A stretch of 64,000 bases of DNA. Origin: Lachnospiraceae bacterium (GTDB lineage Bacteria > Bacillota > Clostridia > Lachnospirales > Lachnospiraceae). Under the pieces are notes generated by a model. The model did no database searches. It saw nothing but the letters and a program-made list of their open reading frames with translations, and was not told the DNA's origin. A program made the translations under genes and the position numbers. The stretch lies in NCBI GenBank assembly GCA_017455435.1, contig JAFTAU010000023.1, positions 1-64,000 of the forward strand. Reading direction: 5' to 3'. Each line of letters starts with the position of its first letter. Position 1 is the first letter of the stretch. Shown piece by piece: positions 1 through 7,742 of the stretch.

Positions 1-56
1 AAGCTCTTTTTCTCCATTTTCCGGAGAAAATCTTTGTCCGCAAGCTCTTTTTCTCC
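1..56. repeat. Short direct repeat with hairpin potential
   Basis: The 15-mer aagctctttttctcc occurs at 1-15 and again at 42-56. Its TTTTCTCC part (8-15 and 49-56) can pair with GGAGAAAA at 23-30 from either side, giving two alternative stem-loops. It lies just past the 3' end of the minus-strand gene that follows and could act as a transcription end, but it has no clean T-run, so that role is a guess. Confidence 0.4.
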
Positions 57-62
57 GACTCC

Positions 63-851
63 TTATTTAAAATAGTCTTTGATGACTGTCACGGCATCCA
101 TAGACGAAAATGGTTTGTCTTTTGTCTCTGTCGTTATTATTAAATCAACGCCGAGAATATAACCCTCTTCCGAATACATCTGCAGTTTTCTCATGGCCAT
201 CCTGCGGTACTCCGGGTCATCCATTTTGCCAAAATGCTCCCAGATAATTATTTTGCCTGTTTTAGGGTGTTTTATCAAAAAATCAGGATAAAACGACTTT
301 CCTTCAATTTGCAATCTGCTCTCGTACCTGAATGCAAGTTTGTTTGTTTTTAATTGCTCGTAAATCATAACCTCGGATTTGCTTCGTAGTACTTTTCCAT
401 CGAAAGCTTTATACTTCAAGTCCTCCGGGTGTCCGGCTCCGCTCTCATACGGTTCGTCTGCCCAAGCGTAATACGAATCACTCGACATATCTCGAAACAG
501 CATTTCTGATAACTCAGGATTTTCTGCTATAAAATCCGTTGCGCCGTCTTCTTCCGAGTGCAGCTTAAAATATGCTTTTAAAGCACGCGCCTCTTTCTGA
601 AGCCTTTTGAATCTGAGGCTGTCATACCTCTTCTGAACATAGGGCTTTATCGTATGAAGATCTTCTTGCTTGAAATAGTGCCGCCCAGAACTGTCGTAGT
701 AGCCGGCACGAAGCCGATTACCATCATGAAAAACAAAAAAACTGTCTTTTGGTGCGACGTCAAGACGCTTTCGTAAAACATTGATTTCCCTGACTATTTC
801 GTCATAATAGTGCATAATCTTTTGATACATTTTTCTACACAATCCATTCAT
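63..851 (-). CDS. Putative PD-(D/E)XK-like nuclease-fold protein
   Basis: A 262-residue protein of unknown role. The N-terminal 100 residues are basic and helical (IVREINVLRKRL, KRLQKEARALKAYF). The C-terminal part carries what looks like a restriction-endonuclease-like core: SKSEVMIYEQL with a Glu around residue 160, YPDF near 190, and IWEHFG near 206, resembling the E...PD...(D/E)xK layout with a variant last position. A decayed copy lies at 13935-14320, and that copy starts at MYQK. The homologous Met here is at 830, so translation may begin there. Between the AAGGAG at 868-873 and that ATG sits an 8-bp hairpin (see findings). Nuclease function is an inference from motif spacing; no partner genes point to a job. 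Confidence 0.6.
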   Translation of the reverse strand: MNGLCRKMYQKIMHYYDEIVREINVLRKRLDVAPKDSFFVFHDGNRLRAGYYDSSGRHYFKQEDLHTIKPYVQKRYDSLRFKRLQKEARALKAYFKLHSEEDGATDFIAENPELSEMLFRDMSSDSYYAWADEPYESGAGHPEDLKYKAFDGKVLRSKSEVMIYEQLKTNKLAFRYESRLQIEGKSFYPDFLIKHPKTGKIIIWEHFGKMDDPEYRRMAMRKLQMYSEEGYILGVDLIITTETKDKPFSSMDAVTVIKDYFK

Positions 852-873
852 CAGTGACGAATGGATACTCCTT
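842..873 (-). promoter_or_regulatory. Hairpin between Shine-Dalgarno and start codon
   Basis: Arms ATCCATTC (842-849) and GAATGGAT (859-866) form a perfect 8-bp stem with a 9-nt loop. On the minus strand the order is AAGGAG (873-868), hairpin, then ATG at 830. The upstream ATG at 851 lies inside the hairpin. The decayed paralog lacks this insertion and has AAGGAGG only 5 nt from its ATG. Folding would bring the ribosome site to about 13 nt from the ATG at 830. Confidence 0.45.
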
Positions 874-1186
874 TCTCCCTGGCATGCCAGATTGATTCAA
901 TATCAGCTTTGCAATTATCAACGACAATAAAAACTGTCGCAAATAAAACTATATACATCTTGAAGCACAGCCGGAACTTGCTTGCTGCTGATTAACTGAT
1001 TTTTGAGAAAACCCGGAACGGGGTTCGGAAACATTGTACCACTTTTTTCTGTGACAAAAGCGGACAATTTGCAAAAAAAAGGAAAAAAGTGTAAATTTAA
1101 ACATTTTTTTGCGCAAAGGCAAGAATGTGTTCAATCGTGGAGCAAGGCGACGGGATAAATCAGAGTTTTTGAAAAGATAAGTGCCA
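874..1186. other. Intergenic region, no gene seen
   Basis: AT-rich spacer. The 61-codon reading frame in it has no ribosome binding site and no protein-like composition. A block with gcggacaatttg near 1062 resembles acggacaattttg near 14482, upstream of the decayed paralog, so the two genes probably share an ancestral upstream region. A TACAAT on the minus strand (1033-1038) is a possible -10 for the gene at 63-851. Confidence 0.35.
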
Positions 1187-1217
1187 AAAAGCCCCAGGAA
1201 TTGTCTCCCCGGGGCTT
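1187..1217 (-). terminator. Intrinsic terminator of the carrier/hydrolase operon
   Basis: On the minus strand AAGCCCC (1217-1211) pairs with GGGGCTT (1195-1189), and the second arm runs into TTTTT. It lies about 35 nt beyond the stop of the carrier gene. Confidence 0.8.
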
Positions 1218-1250
1218 GGTTAATTAATGGTTCAATTTAAAAAGTAGCCA

Positions 1251-2570
1251 TCACAGAATCAGCGATACGACGAGGTTGTAGATCGCGCAGATACCCACGC
1301 TGACGGGGACGCCGACAAAGAGCAGGCGATTGAAAAGTTTGCCACGTTCTTCCTCGTTGCCGCAGGAACCGAGTACCAGGCTGCCGCCCGAAGAGAACGG
1401 ACTGATGGCCGAGCTCTGGGCTCCGAGAACCGTGCAAGTGAAAAGCGCAACGGGGTTAAGTCCGGCAGCCGCCGCGAGAGCGGGAATAAGCGGGAACAGA
1501 GCGGGACATACGACGCCCGTGGTGGAGCTGAAAAAGCTCATGATAGCCGCGATTACCGAGAATGCAAGCGGAATGAGCCATACGGCAACGTTCTCTCCGA
1601 TCCAGCTCGAAAGCATCTGAATCGTGCCGGCTTCAACAGCAACGGCAATAAGCATCCCCGCGCCGGCAATCATGAGAATTGTGTTCCACGGAACCTTCGC
1701 GATTATTTCCTTCTGAGGCGCAAGCTTCATAAGGAGCGCGATGACAGCAAATACGATGGCTACAAGACCTACGTCAAGTTTTCCGGCTACCAGCGCGATA
1801 AACTCGTTTTCGATGAAGAGGTTGAGCAGCGGGAAAATAAGAACTACAGCCATCATGATGAGAATAAGCGTGAGGGTCTTTTTCTGGATGGGGTTGTATT
1901 TTTCGGGTTTTTCAAAAGCAACGCCCTTTCCGATGTTCCTGTTCGCTTTGACCGCGAATCTGAAAACGGTGATGATGATAAGGCTGGACAGAATCGCCAG
2001 ACCGCACATAATAAGCGACGAGCTGAATGTATCAACAGCCGTCATTTCGGTACCTTCATAGGCCGTATCCATAAGCCCGCGGAAAACAACGCCCAGCGAA
2101 GCGGTAGGGAAATTGCCGCCGGCCAGCGCGCCGCAGTTGATGGCAACAGCGCCGGTGAGTTTGTCCATCTTGGACTCTTCACAAATCATCAGAGTAATGG
2201 GGGCGAGGAAGGCAAGAACCGTAAAGTACGCGGCGCCCATAATCGAGAGAATAACCGCCACAAAGAAAAGCGCGTAAGGAAGGATTCCCGGGAATCTACG
2301 ACACTTGTAAAGCAGACTCCGTGAAATCTTTTCCAGCGTTCCATTTGCCGCCGCGACATTGTAAAACAGCGAGACGGCAAGGATGACAAACATCGTGCTA
2401 ACAGGCCAATAGCCAATCAGCGCCTTCGGCTTCAATCCCATTACAAAGCACCCGATAATAAAGGCGAAGACAATACAGAAGAAGCCGGTATTGATCTTGG
2501 TCTTGTATCCGAGGAATACCGCGAGAGCAATTGAAACAATCAGGATAATACTAAGTAATGTTGCGTCCAT
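1251..2570 (-). CDS. MatC-like/ion-transporter superfamily carboxylate carrier
   Basis: A 439-residue polytopic membrane protein with about 11-12 hydrophobic segments spread over its length, starting right at the N terminus (LLSIILIVSIALAVFLGY). The N-terminal half looks like the MatC N-terminal family of putative dicarboxylate carriers, and the C-terminal half keeps a Ser/Gly-rich re-entrant loop (GAQSSAISPFSSGGSLVLG) typical of the ion-transporter superfamily. AAGGAG stands 8 nt before the ATG. It follows the DUF6282 gene by 17 nt, so carrier and hydrolase are probably co-transcribed and act on the same carboxylate. The substrate cannot be read from the sequence; malonate or another dicarboxylate is only a family-level guess. 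Confidence 0.75.
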   Translation of the reverse strand: MDATLLSIILIVSIALAVFLGYKTKINTGFFCIVFAFIIGCFVMGLKPKALIGYWPVSTMFVILAVSLFYNVAAANGTLEKISRSLLYKCRRFPGILPYALFFVAVILSIMGAAYFTVLAFLAPITLMICEESKMDKLTGAVAINCGALAGGNFPTASLGVVFRGLMDTAYEGTEMTAVDTFSSSLIMCGLAILSSLIIITVFRFAVKANRNIGKGVAFEKPEKYNPIQKKTLTLILIMMAVVLIFPLLNLFIENEFIALVAGKLDVGLVAIVFAVIALLMKLAPQKEIIAKVPWNTILMIAGAGMLIAVAVEAGTIQMLSSWIGENVAVWLIPLAFSVIAAIMSFFSSTTGVVCPALFPLIPALAAAAGLNPVALFTCTVLGAQSSAISPFSSGGSLVLGSCGNEEERGKLFNRLLFVGVPVSVGICAIYNLVVSLIL

Positions 2571-2587
2571 TTTTAATCTCCTTTTTT

Positions 2588-3445
2588 TTATTCAATACCG
2601 AGCAGTCCGCACGGCAGATCGTGAGTCATATAGCGAATGTGTTCTTCGGGAGTGCCGTTGTCAAGCAAATACTGCATATACTGCTGCATCGCAATCTCCC
2701 AGTTCGGGTTTTCGGTCTGGCCGCCGTCGGTATCAACCATGACGTTTTTATATCCGACCGTATTGATAATGGCAAGATTGTCGGCAAGATTGCTCTTGTA
2801 CTTTCCGCCGCCCATATTCTGCGCGAAACAGCGTTCCAGAATGACGTCGTAGTCCTTTACCAGACGCACCTGATCCTCAACGGTCATTCCCACGATCCAC
2901 CACTCCGGATGTGTAACGACAATCTTTTTGACTCCGGCGTTTCTGGCCGCCTCAACCACGACGAAGGCTTCCTCCGGGGAAACGTGCGCCGTTCCGAGAA
3001 CCGCGTCATGCTCATTGATAAGTTTGAAAACGTCGAGCATTTCGGGCACGACCTTTCCGTCAACAACCATGTCGACCGCGTCCTTTGTGGGTTTTCCCAT
3101 TTTGAGCAGGTGGTTTCTGGCTGACTGAGTAGGGAGCCAGACAACTTTTGCTCCGAGCTTCAGCGCGTTTTCAACCGCGATGGGATTGATTCCGCCGACG
3201 CATTTGTTGAGGGTAATCGAACCGAACATGGTAAAGTCGTTTTCACCGTGAACGATCTGATTGTAATGATTAGTCAAAGCCGCGCGGCAGGATGTGTCGC
3301 CGAGGTGCGTTTTGATGACGATAGCGCGCGCGCCTACTCTGACAGCGGCATCGCAGAGTTCGAAATCGTCATAAGCCCTCAGACGAAGGTCCGGATTTGT
3401 GTGGACGTGCATATCACACACGCCTTTTAATGAAATTTCCGGCAT
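2588..3445 (-). CDS. DUF6282 family metal-dependent hydrolase
   Basis: A 285-residue protein of the amidohydrolase-like TIM-barrel type, placed in DUF6282 by overall pattern. Metal-binding candidates are the HVH in CDMHVHTNPD (about residues 12-20), the His in IKTHLGDT, the His in LGTAHVSPEEA and the His in VVTHPEWW, in the order usual for such barrels. The start is supported by AAGGAG 7 nt upstream. First gene of a two-gene operon with the carboxylate carrier and divergent from a LysR regulator, so it probably processes the compound that the carrier brings in. The actual reaction is unknown. Confidence 0.75.
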   Translation of the reverse strand: MPEISLKGVCDMHVHTNPDLRLRAYDDFELCDAAVRVGARAIVIKTHLGDTSCRAALTNHYNQIVHGENDFTMFGSITLNKCVGGINPIAVENALKLGAKVVWLPTQSARNHLLKMGKPTKDAVDMVVDGKVVPEMLDVFKLINEHDAVLGTAHVSPEEAFVVVEAARNAGVKKIVVTHPEWWIVGMTVEDQVRLVKDYDVILERCFAQNMGGGKYKSNLADNLAIINTVGYKNVMVDTDGGQTENPNWEIAMQQYMQYLLDNGTPEEHIRYMTHDLPCGLLGIE

Positions 3446-3494
3446 AATGTATCTCCTTTCTTTGAAGATATAGTTTTTTGCTATGACACTCCGT

Positions 3495-3541
3495 CAAAAA
3501 ACCGTGTCTTGAAATGTTCCGTTTGCAAAAAACTGTGCCTT
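3495..3541. promoter_or_regulatory. Direct repeats, candidate LysR operator
   Basis: The 16-mer pattern CAAAAAACYGTGYCTT occurs at 3495-3510 and 3526-3541, exactly 31 bp apart, which is about three helical turns and puts both copies on one face of the DNA. They lie between the divergent DUF6282 and lysR genes. A TTGACG on the minus strand (3490-3495) abuts the first copy, so the site could sit over the -35 of the hydrolase operon. Confidence 0.45.
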
Positions 3542-3569
3542 TTTGCCCTTTATCAGGCTTTGTAAATAT

Positions 3570-3577
3570 GGTATACT
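3570..3577 (+). promoter_or_regulatory. Extended -10 of the lysR gene
   Basis: TGG followed by TATACT (3572-3577) forms an extended -10 element about 73 bp before the lysR start. No good -35 is seen at 17 bp, as is common with extended -10 promoters. Confidence 0.4.
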
Positions 3578-3649
3578 AATTTTCGGAGCAAGTAAAATAT
3601 CTATTCGGCATAGGGCATATAGGAAAAACAGATACCCCGGAGGGGACTT

Positions 3650-4567
3650 ATGGATCTGAAAGAACTTGAATATATCGTAGCTATAGCGGACAGCGGCAGT
3701 ATCAGCCGCGCCGCGGAGAAGCTTTTTATCGCCCAATCGAGTCTGAGTCAGTTTCTGACACGGTATGAATGCGATTTGGAGTCAAAGCTTTTTGTCAGAA
3801 CCGGAAGCGGTGTGCGCACTACGCCTGCCGGTGATATTTTCGTCCGAAATTCAAGACAGATTTTGCAGCAGTACAGCCGCGTCAAGGCCGAGCTCAAAGA
3901 AGCGGACAAACCGAGCTGCGGCAGGATTATTTTCGGAATCAGTTCTTTTCGCGGTTCGGCGCTTATTCCCCCTCTGCTGAAACGCTTCCGCGCGGAATAT
4001 CCCGGAGTGGATATTATTATAAAGGAAGCAAACACTATCGACCTCAGAAAAGAAATCGCCGCTGGAAATCTGGACATGGCGCTGGTCGCCAATCTGCCCG
4101 GCAAAAACTGTGACGGCGACAAATTCATAATGAAAGATGAGGTTTTGCTCGTCGCAAACATGGCGCACCCGGTGATGAAATACGTGCATTACAATTATCC
4201 GGAGCGCCCGTGGATAGACCTTATGGATACCGCCTATTTTGAATATCTGCTTTCAAACAAGTCCACTGTTCTCGGAAACGTCGCTGATGAATTATTTAAA
4301 AAACACGGCATTTCTCCCGTTGCCTTAAACAGGGATCTCACCGCCGCCTTTTCGGCGGAAATGGCGTGCTGCGGGCTCGGGCTGGCGCTTACTTACGCTT
4401 CCTGCGCCGCTTTCAGAAGCGACGTGGAGTATATGCGTATAGGTCAGGAAGGCTGCTTTGTTGACCTTATGCTGACGTTCCCGCCGGACGGCTACCGGAC
4501 CCGTTCCATCGCCGCCCTCGAAACAATGATCCGCGATTTCTTACACAGGCAGGATATTGTAAAATAA
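3650..4567 (+). CDS. LysR-type transcriptional regulator
   Basis: 305 residues, the usual LysR length. The N-terminal winged helix-turn-helix is clear (IADSGSISRAAEKLFIAQSS, residues about 11-30). The rest matches the periplasmic-binding-protein-like effector domain starting near residue 90 (CGRIIFGISSFRGSALIPPL). GGAGGGG stands 5 nt before the ATG. Divergent from the DUF6282/carrier operon with about 200 bp between, the classical arrangement for a LysR protein that controls its neighbour in response to a small carboxylate-like ligand. Confidence 0.88.
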   Translation: MDLKELEYIVAIADSGSISRAAEKLFIAQSSLSQFLTRYECDLESKLFVRTGSGVRTTPAGDIFVRNSRQILQQYSRVKAELKEADKPSCGRIIFGISSFRGSALIPPLLKRFRAEYPGVDIIIKEANTIDLRKEIAAGNLDMALVANLPGKNCDGDKFIMKDEVLLVANMAHPVMKYVHYNYPERPWIDLMDTAYFEYLLSNKSTVLGNVADELFKKHGISPVALNRDLTAAFSAEMACCGLGLALTYASCAAFRSDVEYMRIGQEGCFVDLMLTFPPDGYRTRSIAALETMIRDFLHRQDIVK

Positions 4568-4640
4568 TATACCGGTTTTTTGTAGTTTTTTCCGCTCTTT
4601 TGGTAGTATATTATGGATATAATTCAAAGGAGCTTTTTTT

Positions 4641-5663
4641 ATGAAAAAATCTTTAAAAGTAATTATCGTTGTTGTAATCGTACTGGCAACGCTCGGCAGC
4701 ACCGCGATTTCCGCCGTGACACTGAGTAATCAAAGCAAGCTCGCGGAAACCGTGGGCGAAATCAGGAAAACGCAGGAGCAGGCGGCGGAAGAAGCCGCGC
4801 GGGCGCAGGAGTTTTCCGAAGACGGTGTGATGATTGCCAGCAGGTACGAAATCAGATCCACTCTGCAGATTTCCGACGCCTATAAAAGCGGCGACAGAAG
4901 CGGACTTAACGACGCTGACAAAGAAACGCTGGATATGGCGTCCGCGGTAATAAAGGACGTTATCACCGACGGCATGAGCGATTATGAAAAGGAGATAGCC
5001 ATCTATACGTATCTGACAAAGAACATGACCGGGAACGCGGGTGCGCTCAATCTCCTGTCCGACAGCACCGGCGAATATTACACACCGCACGACGTACTGA
5101 AATACAAGAGCGCAGTCTGCGTTGGCTACGCCACCACCTTCCGTATGTTTATGCAGATGATGGACATCGAATGCATGGTTGTTCACAGCACCGAGCTTTC
5201 GCATTCGTGGGATCTGATCCATCTGGACGACGGCTGGTATCATACCGACTGCTATTCCGATTCCGGCACCGGCAATTTTTATAATTTCAATATGAACGAC
5301 TCCCGCTGCTCGATGGGACACGATTGGGAAAGAGACAATTATCCGGCAGCCGAGGGTACCAAATACGATTACGCGCTTTCGGTCTGCGAAACCATTGACG
5401 ACATTTACGCACTGCCGGAGTGGTACCTCAGCAAAATTGACGAACGTGTAAGCGTAATGAGCTGCGTTTTCAAAGAAAAGATTACCGATGAAAATGCCGC
5501 CATCGCCTCGCAGCTCGTAAACACCCTGCAAAACGACACCATGAATGACCACTTCTACTCTTCCTTCTTCTGGGAGGACAAGGGTGAGGAAGGCTATGCG
5601 CTTTGCATTCTCGTATCGTACAATGACAATGGCTACAATGAAGAAAATGAGTTGTACGTGTAA
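4641..5663 (+). CDS. Transglutaminase-like surface protein, cut by in-frame TAA
   Basis: 340 residues up to the stop. Residues 5-25 form a signal anchor, then a short coiled coil rich in Glu/Ala (about 32-55), then a transglutaminase-like domain with the catalytic triad visible: Cys near 159 (SAVCVGYATTF), His near 188 (LSHSWDLIHLDD) and Asp near 203 (YHTDCYSD). AAAGGAG precedes the ATG. The TAA at 5661-5663 is followed by 34 further in-frame codons of protein-like sequence (including GHNFYDNYGYSGGFYD) and a second TAA at 5766-5768, which sits 9 nt before the next gene, exactly where a normal stop would be. So the gene probably carries a recent nonsense change or a sequence error. The catalytic domain is intact. 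Likely role is processing or cross-linking of cell-envelope peptides. Confidence 0.8.
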   Translation: MKKSLKVIIVVVIVLATLGSTAISAVTLSNQSKLAETVGEIRKTQEQAAEEAARAQEFSEDGVMIASRYEIRSTLQISDAYKSGDRSGLNDADKETLDMASAVIKDVITDGMSDYEKEIAIYTYLTKNMTGNAGALNLLSDSTGEYYTPHDVLKYKSAVCVGYATTFRMFMQMMDIECMVVHSTELSHSWDLIHLDDGWYHTDCYSDSGTGNFYNFNMNDSRCSMGHDWERDNYPAAEGTKYDYALSVCETIDDIYALPEWYLSKIDERVSVMSCVFKEKITDENAAIASQLVNTLQNDTMNDHFYSSFFWEDKGEEGYALCILVSYNDNGYNEENELYV

Positions 5664-5768
5664 ACGCTCACAAATATTCACGACTCGATTAACGACGCAA
5701 TAAACGGACATAATTTCTATGATAACTACGGGTATTCCGGCGGTTTTTACGACGAATCGGCAGGATAA
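5664..5768 (+). pseudogene. Detached 3' end of the transglutaminase gene
   Basis: 34 codons in the same frame as the preceding gene, between TAA (5661-5663) and TAA (5766-5768). The composition (Asn, Gly, Tyr, Phe, Asp) continues that of the protein's C terminus. It would be translated only by readthrough. Confidence 0.55.
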
Positions 5769-5777
5769 AGGAGTAAT

Positions 5778-6284
5778 ATGAAAAAACTTATTGTTTTCTT
5801 GATGATAAGCTGCTTTTGTCTGAGTCTGGCGGCGTGCGGGAGTGAGGAGGAATCATCCGCAACGGTGGGTGAATTCAGTATGTACGATTTGAGCCAGAAT
5901 ATTCTGGCCTCGGATAATTTTAACCTGCTTATGCACGCGTCAAGCGAGGACGAGGACGCCGAGACCGTTTTTCACAAAGTCTCCGATTTGGATTATTCAA
6001 AAGTGGCGGCGTTCACTATCGACGCATCGGCAAACGGTTCCGCGTCCGCTGATGAAATTGTGGTCATCAGACTGAAGGACGCGGCGGACGCGGCGGCGGC
6101 AAAGGAATCGCTGAACCGGCATCTGGAAAGCCGCAAGGAGCTTTACAAGACCTATGCCGCTGATCTGCTGCCCGTTCTTGAAAACGCGAAAACCGTTGCT
6201 TATCGGGAATTCGCCGCGCTGTTTGTATGCAAAGATCCCGCGGCGGCAAACGCGTTTTTTGAAGGTTATATCGACGCCCACTGA
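5778..6284 (+). CDS. DUF4358 lipoprotein
   Basis: 168 residues. Lipoprotein signal peptide with lipobox LAAC followed by an acidic Ser linker (GSEEESS). The body matches DUF4358: an N-terminal FSMYDLSQNIL segment, a central strand-rich part with ADEIVVIRLKDAADAAAAKESLNRHLE, and a C-terminal helix after NAKTVAYREFAALFVCKDP. AAAGGAG stands 5 nt upstream. Members of this family often sit beside transglutaminase, MBOAT and DHHW genes in Clostridia, as here, so it likely belongs to the same envelope-modification unit. Its biochemical role is unknown. Confidence 0.82.
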   Translation: MKKLIVFLMISCFCLSLAACGSEEESSATVGEFSMYDLSQNILASDNFNLLMHASSEDEDAETVFHKVSDLDYSKVAAFTIDASANGSASADEIVVIRLKDAADAAAAKESLNRHLESRKELYKTYAADLLPVLENAKTVAYREFAALFVCKDPAAANAFFEGYIDAH

Positions 6285-6357
6285 CCCGCGGAGCGGTTTC
6301 CTCTTTCGCGGCATATGCCGCGGTCAATCTGAACAATCCGAAAGGACGGGGTGATTT

Positions 6358-7740
6358 TTGGTTTTCAGCAGCGCTGTATTTTTACTGATATTTCTGCCCG
6401 TTTTTCTGACGGTCTATTATCTGTTGCCTTTCAAAATCAAAAATGCATGGCTGTTGCTTGCAAGCCTGGTCTTTTACGCCTGGGGCGAGCCTGTCTACGT
6501 GTTTTTGATGATGGGCTCGATAGCGGTCAATTACTTCGCGGGATTGTTACTGTCGCGGTTTGCCGGTCATAGAGCGGCAATGCGCGCGCTGCTGACGGTC
6601 AGCGTCGCCGTCCATGTCGGAGCTCTTTTTTTCTTTAAATATTCCGATTTTCTGATTTCGGCGATAAACGGAAGTTTCGGCGCGGGGCTTCGGCTCATGG
6701 GGCTTGCGTTGCCCATAGGCATCTCATTTTATACGTTCCAGGCGTTGTCCTACGTCATTGACGTTTACCGCGGGAAGGTTTCGGCGCAGAAAAACCTGAT
6801 TGATTTCGGCGCGTACATCAGTATGTTCCCGCAGCTTATCGCGGGGCCGATAGTACGTTATTCCGACGTGGCTGCACGCCTGCGTGAGCGGAGCTTTGAC
6901 GCCGACAGGGCCTTTTGCGGCATACTGCGTTTTTGCGTGGGACTTGGCAAAAAGGTTCTGCTGGCGAACAGTCTCGGAGCTTTTTGGGAGGAAATCTCGG
7001 CTGCGGGAGGCGCTCCTGCCATGACCACGCTGATTGGCGCAGTGTGCTTTTCACTGCAGATTTATTTTGATTTTTCCGGCTATTCCGATATGGCAATAGG
7101 TATCGGGCGGATGCTGGGATTCGAGTTTTCCGAAAACTTCAATTACCCGTATATGGCAAAAAGCATCACGGATTTCTGGCGCAGATGGCACATTTCGCTC
7201 GGCTCGTGGTTTCGGGAATACGTTTATATCCCCCTCGGCGGCAGCAGGAAGGGACTGCCGAGGCAGATTCTTAATCTGCTCATTGTCTGGGCTCTGACCG
7301 GAATCTGGCACGGCGCAGGCTGGAATTTCCTGTTCTGGGGACTGTATTTCTTTGTGCTGCTTACGATAGAAAAAATATGCGCCGGCAGGGTGCGGCTTCC
7401 GGGCGCGGCGAAGCGCATTTACACGCTGGTGGCAGTGCTGGTTTCGTGGATTATTTTCGCAACGCCTGATATCGGGGCGGCCGGCAATATGATCGGCAAT
7501 CTCTTTGGCGCAAACGGCTTTGCTAACGCGGGCACTTTGTATTATCTGCGAAACTGCAGTGTACTGCTCGCGATCGGGCTGCTTTTTTCCACGAATATCG
7601 TGCGGCGTTTACTGCGCAGACTTGCTCCCGGCAAGGCGAAAAGCGCCGTCCTTGAGTGCGCGGCCGTTTTGCTCTACGCGCTTTCGCTGATTATGGTTAT
7701 TAATTCGGCCTACAACCCGTTTTTGTATTTCAGGTTCTGA
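6358..7740 (+). CDS. MBOAT family O-acyltransferase (AlgI-like)
   Basis: 460 residues, about 10-12 membrane segments. The start is a TTG at 6358 giving MVFSS, the canonical beginning of this family, with AAAGGACGGGG upstream. The other nearby starts are out of frame. Family landmarks are SFYTFQALSYVIDVYRG, the FWRRWHISLGSWFREYVYIPLGG block (about residues 270-295) and the catalytic His near 318 in TGIWHGAGWNF. AlgI-type MBOAT proteins pass acetyl groups across the membrane to extracellular polymers. With the DHHW protein that follows it makes a two-protein O-acetylation unit of the AlgI/AlgJ kind. The polymer (cell-wall or capsular polysaccharide) cannot be told. Confidence 0.9.
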   Translation: MVFSSAVFLLIFLPVFLTVYYLLPFKIKNAWLLLASLVFYAWGEPVYVFLMMGSIAVNYFAGLLLSRFAGHRAAMRALLTVSVAVHVGALFFFKYSDFLISAINGSFGAGLRLMGLALPIGISFYTFQALSYVIDVYRGKVSAQKNLIDFGAYISMFPQLIAGPIVRYSDVAARLRERSFDADRAFCGILRFCVGLGKKVLLANSLGAFWEEISAAGGAPAMTTLIGAVCFSLQIYFDFSGYSDMAIGIGRMLGFEFSENFNYPYMAKSITDFWRRWHISLGSWFREYVYIPLGGSRKGLPRQILNLLIVWALTGIWHGAGWNFLFWGLYFFVLLTIEKICAGRVRLPGAAKRIYTLVAVLVSWIIFATPDIGAAGNMIGNLFGANGFANAGTLYYLRNCSVLLAIGLLFSTNIVRRLLRRLAPGKAKSAVLECAAVLLYALSLIMVINSAYNPFLYFRF

Positions 7741-7742
7741 CT

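Noticed and set aside
949..1134. 61-codon minus-strand gene
   Set aside because: No ribosome site, low-complexity Phe/Lys composition, and it overlaps the likely promoter of the first gene.
4653..5711. 352-codon minus-strand frame
   Set aside because: Antisense of the transglutaminase-like gene. It is open because of codon bias and lacks a ribosome site.
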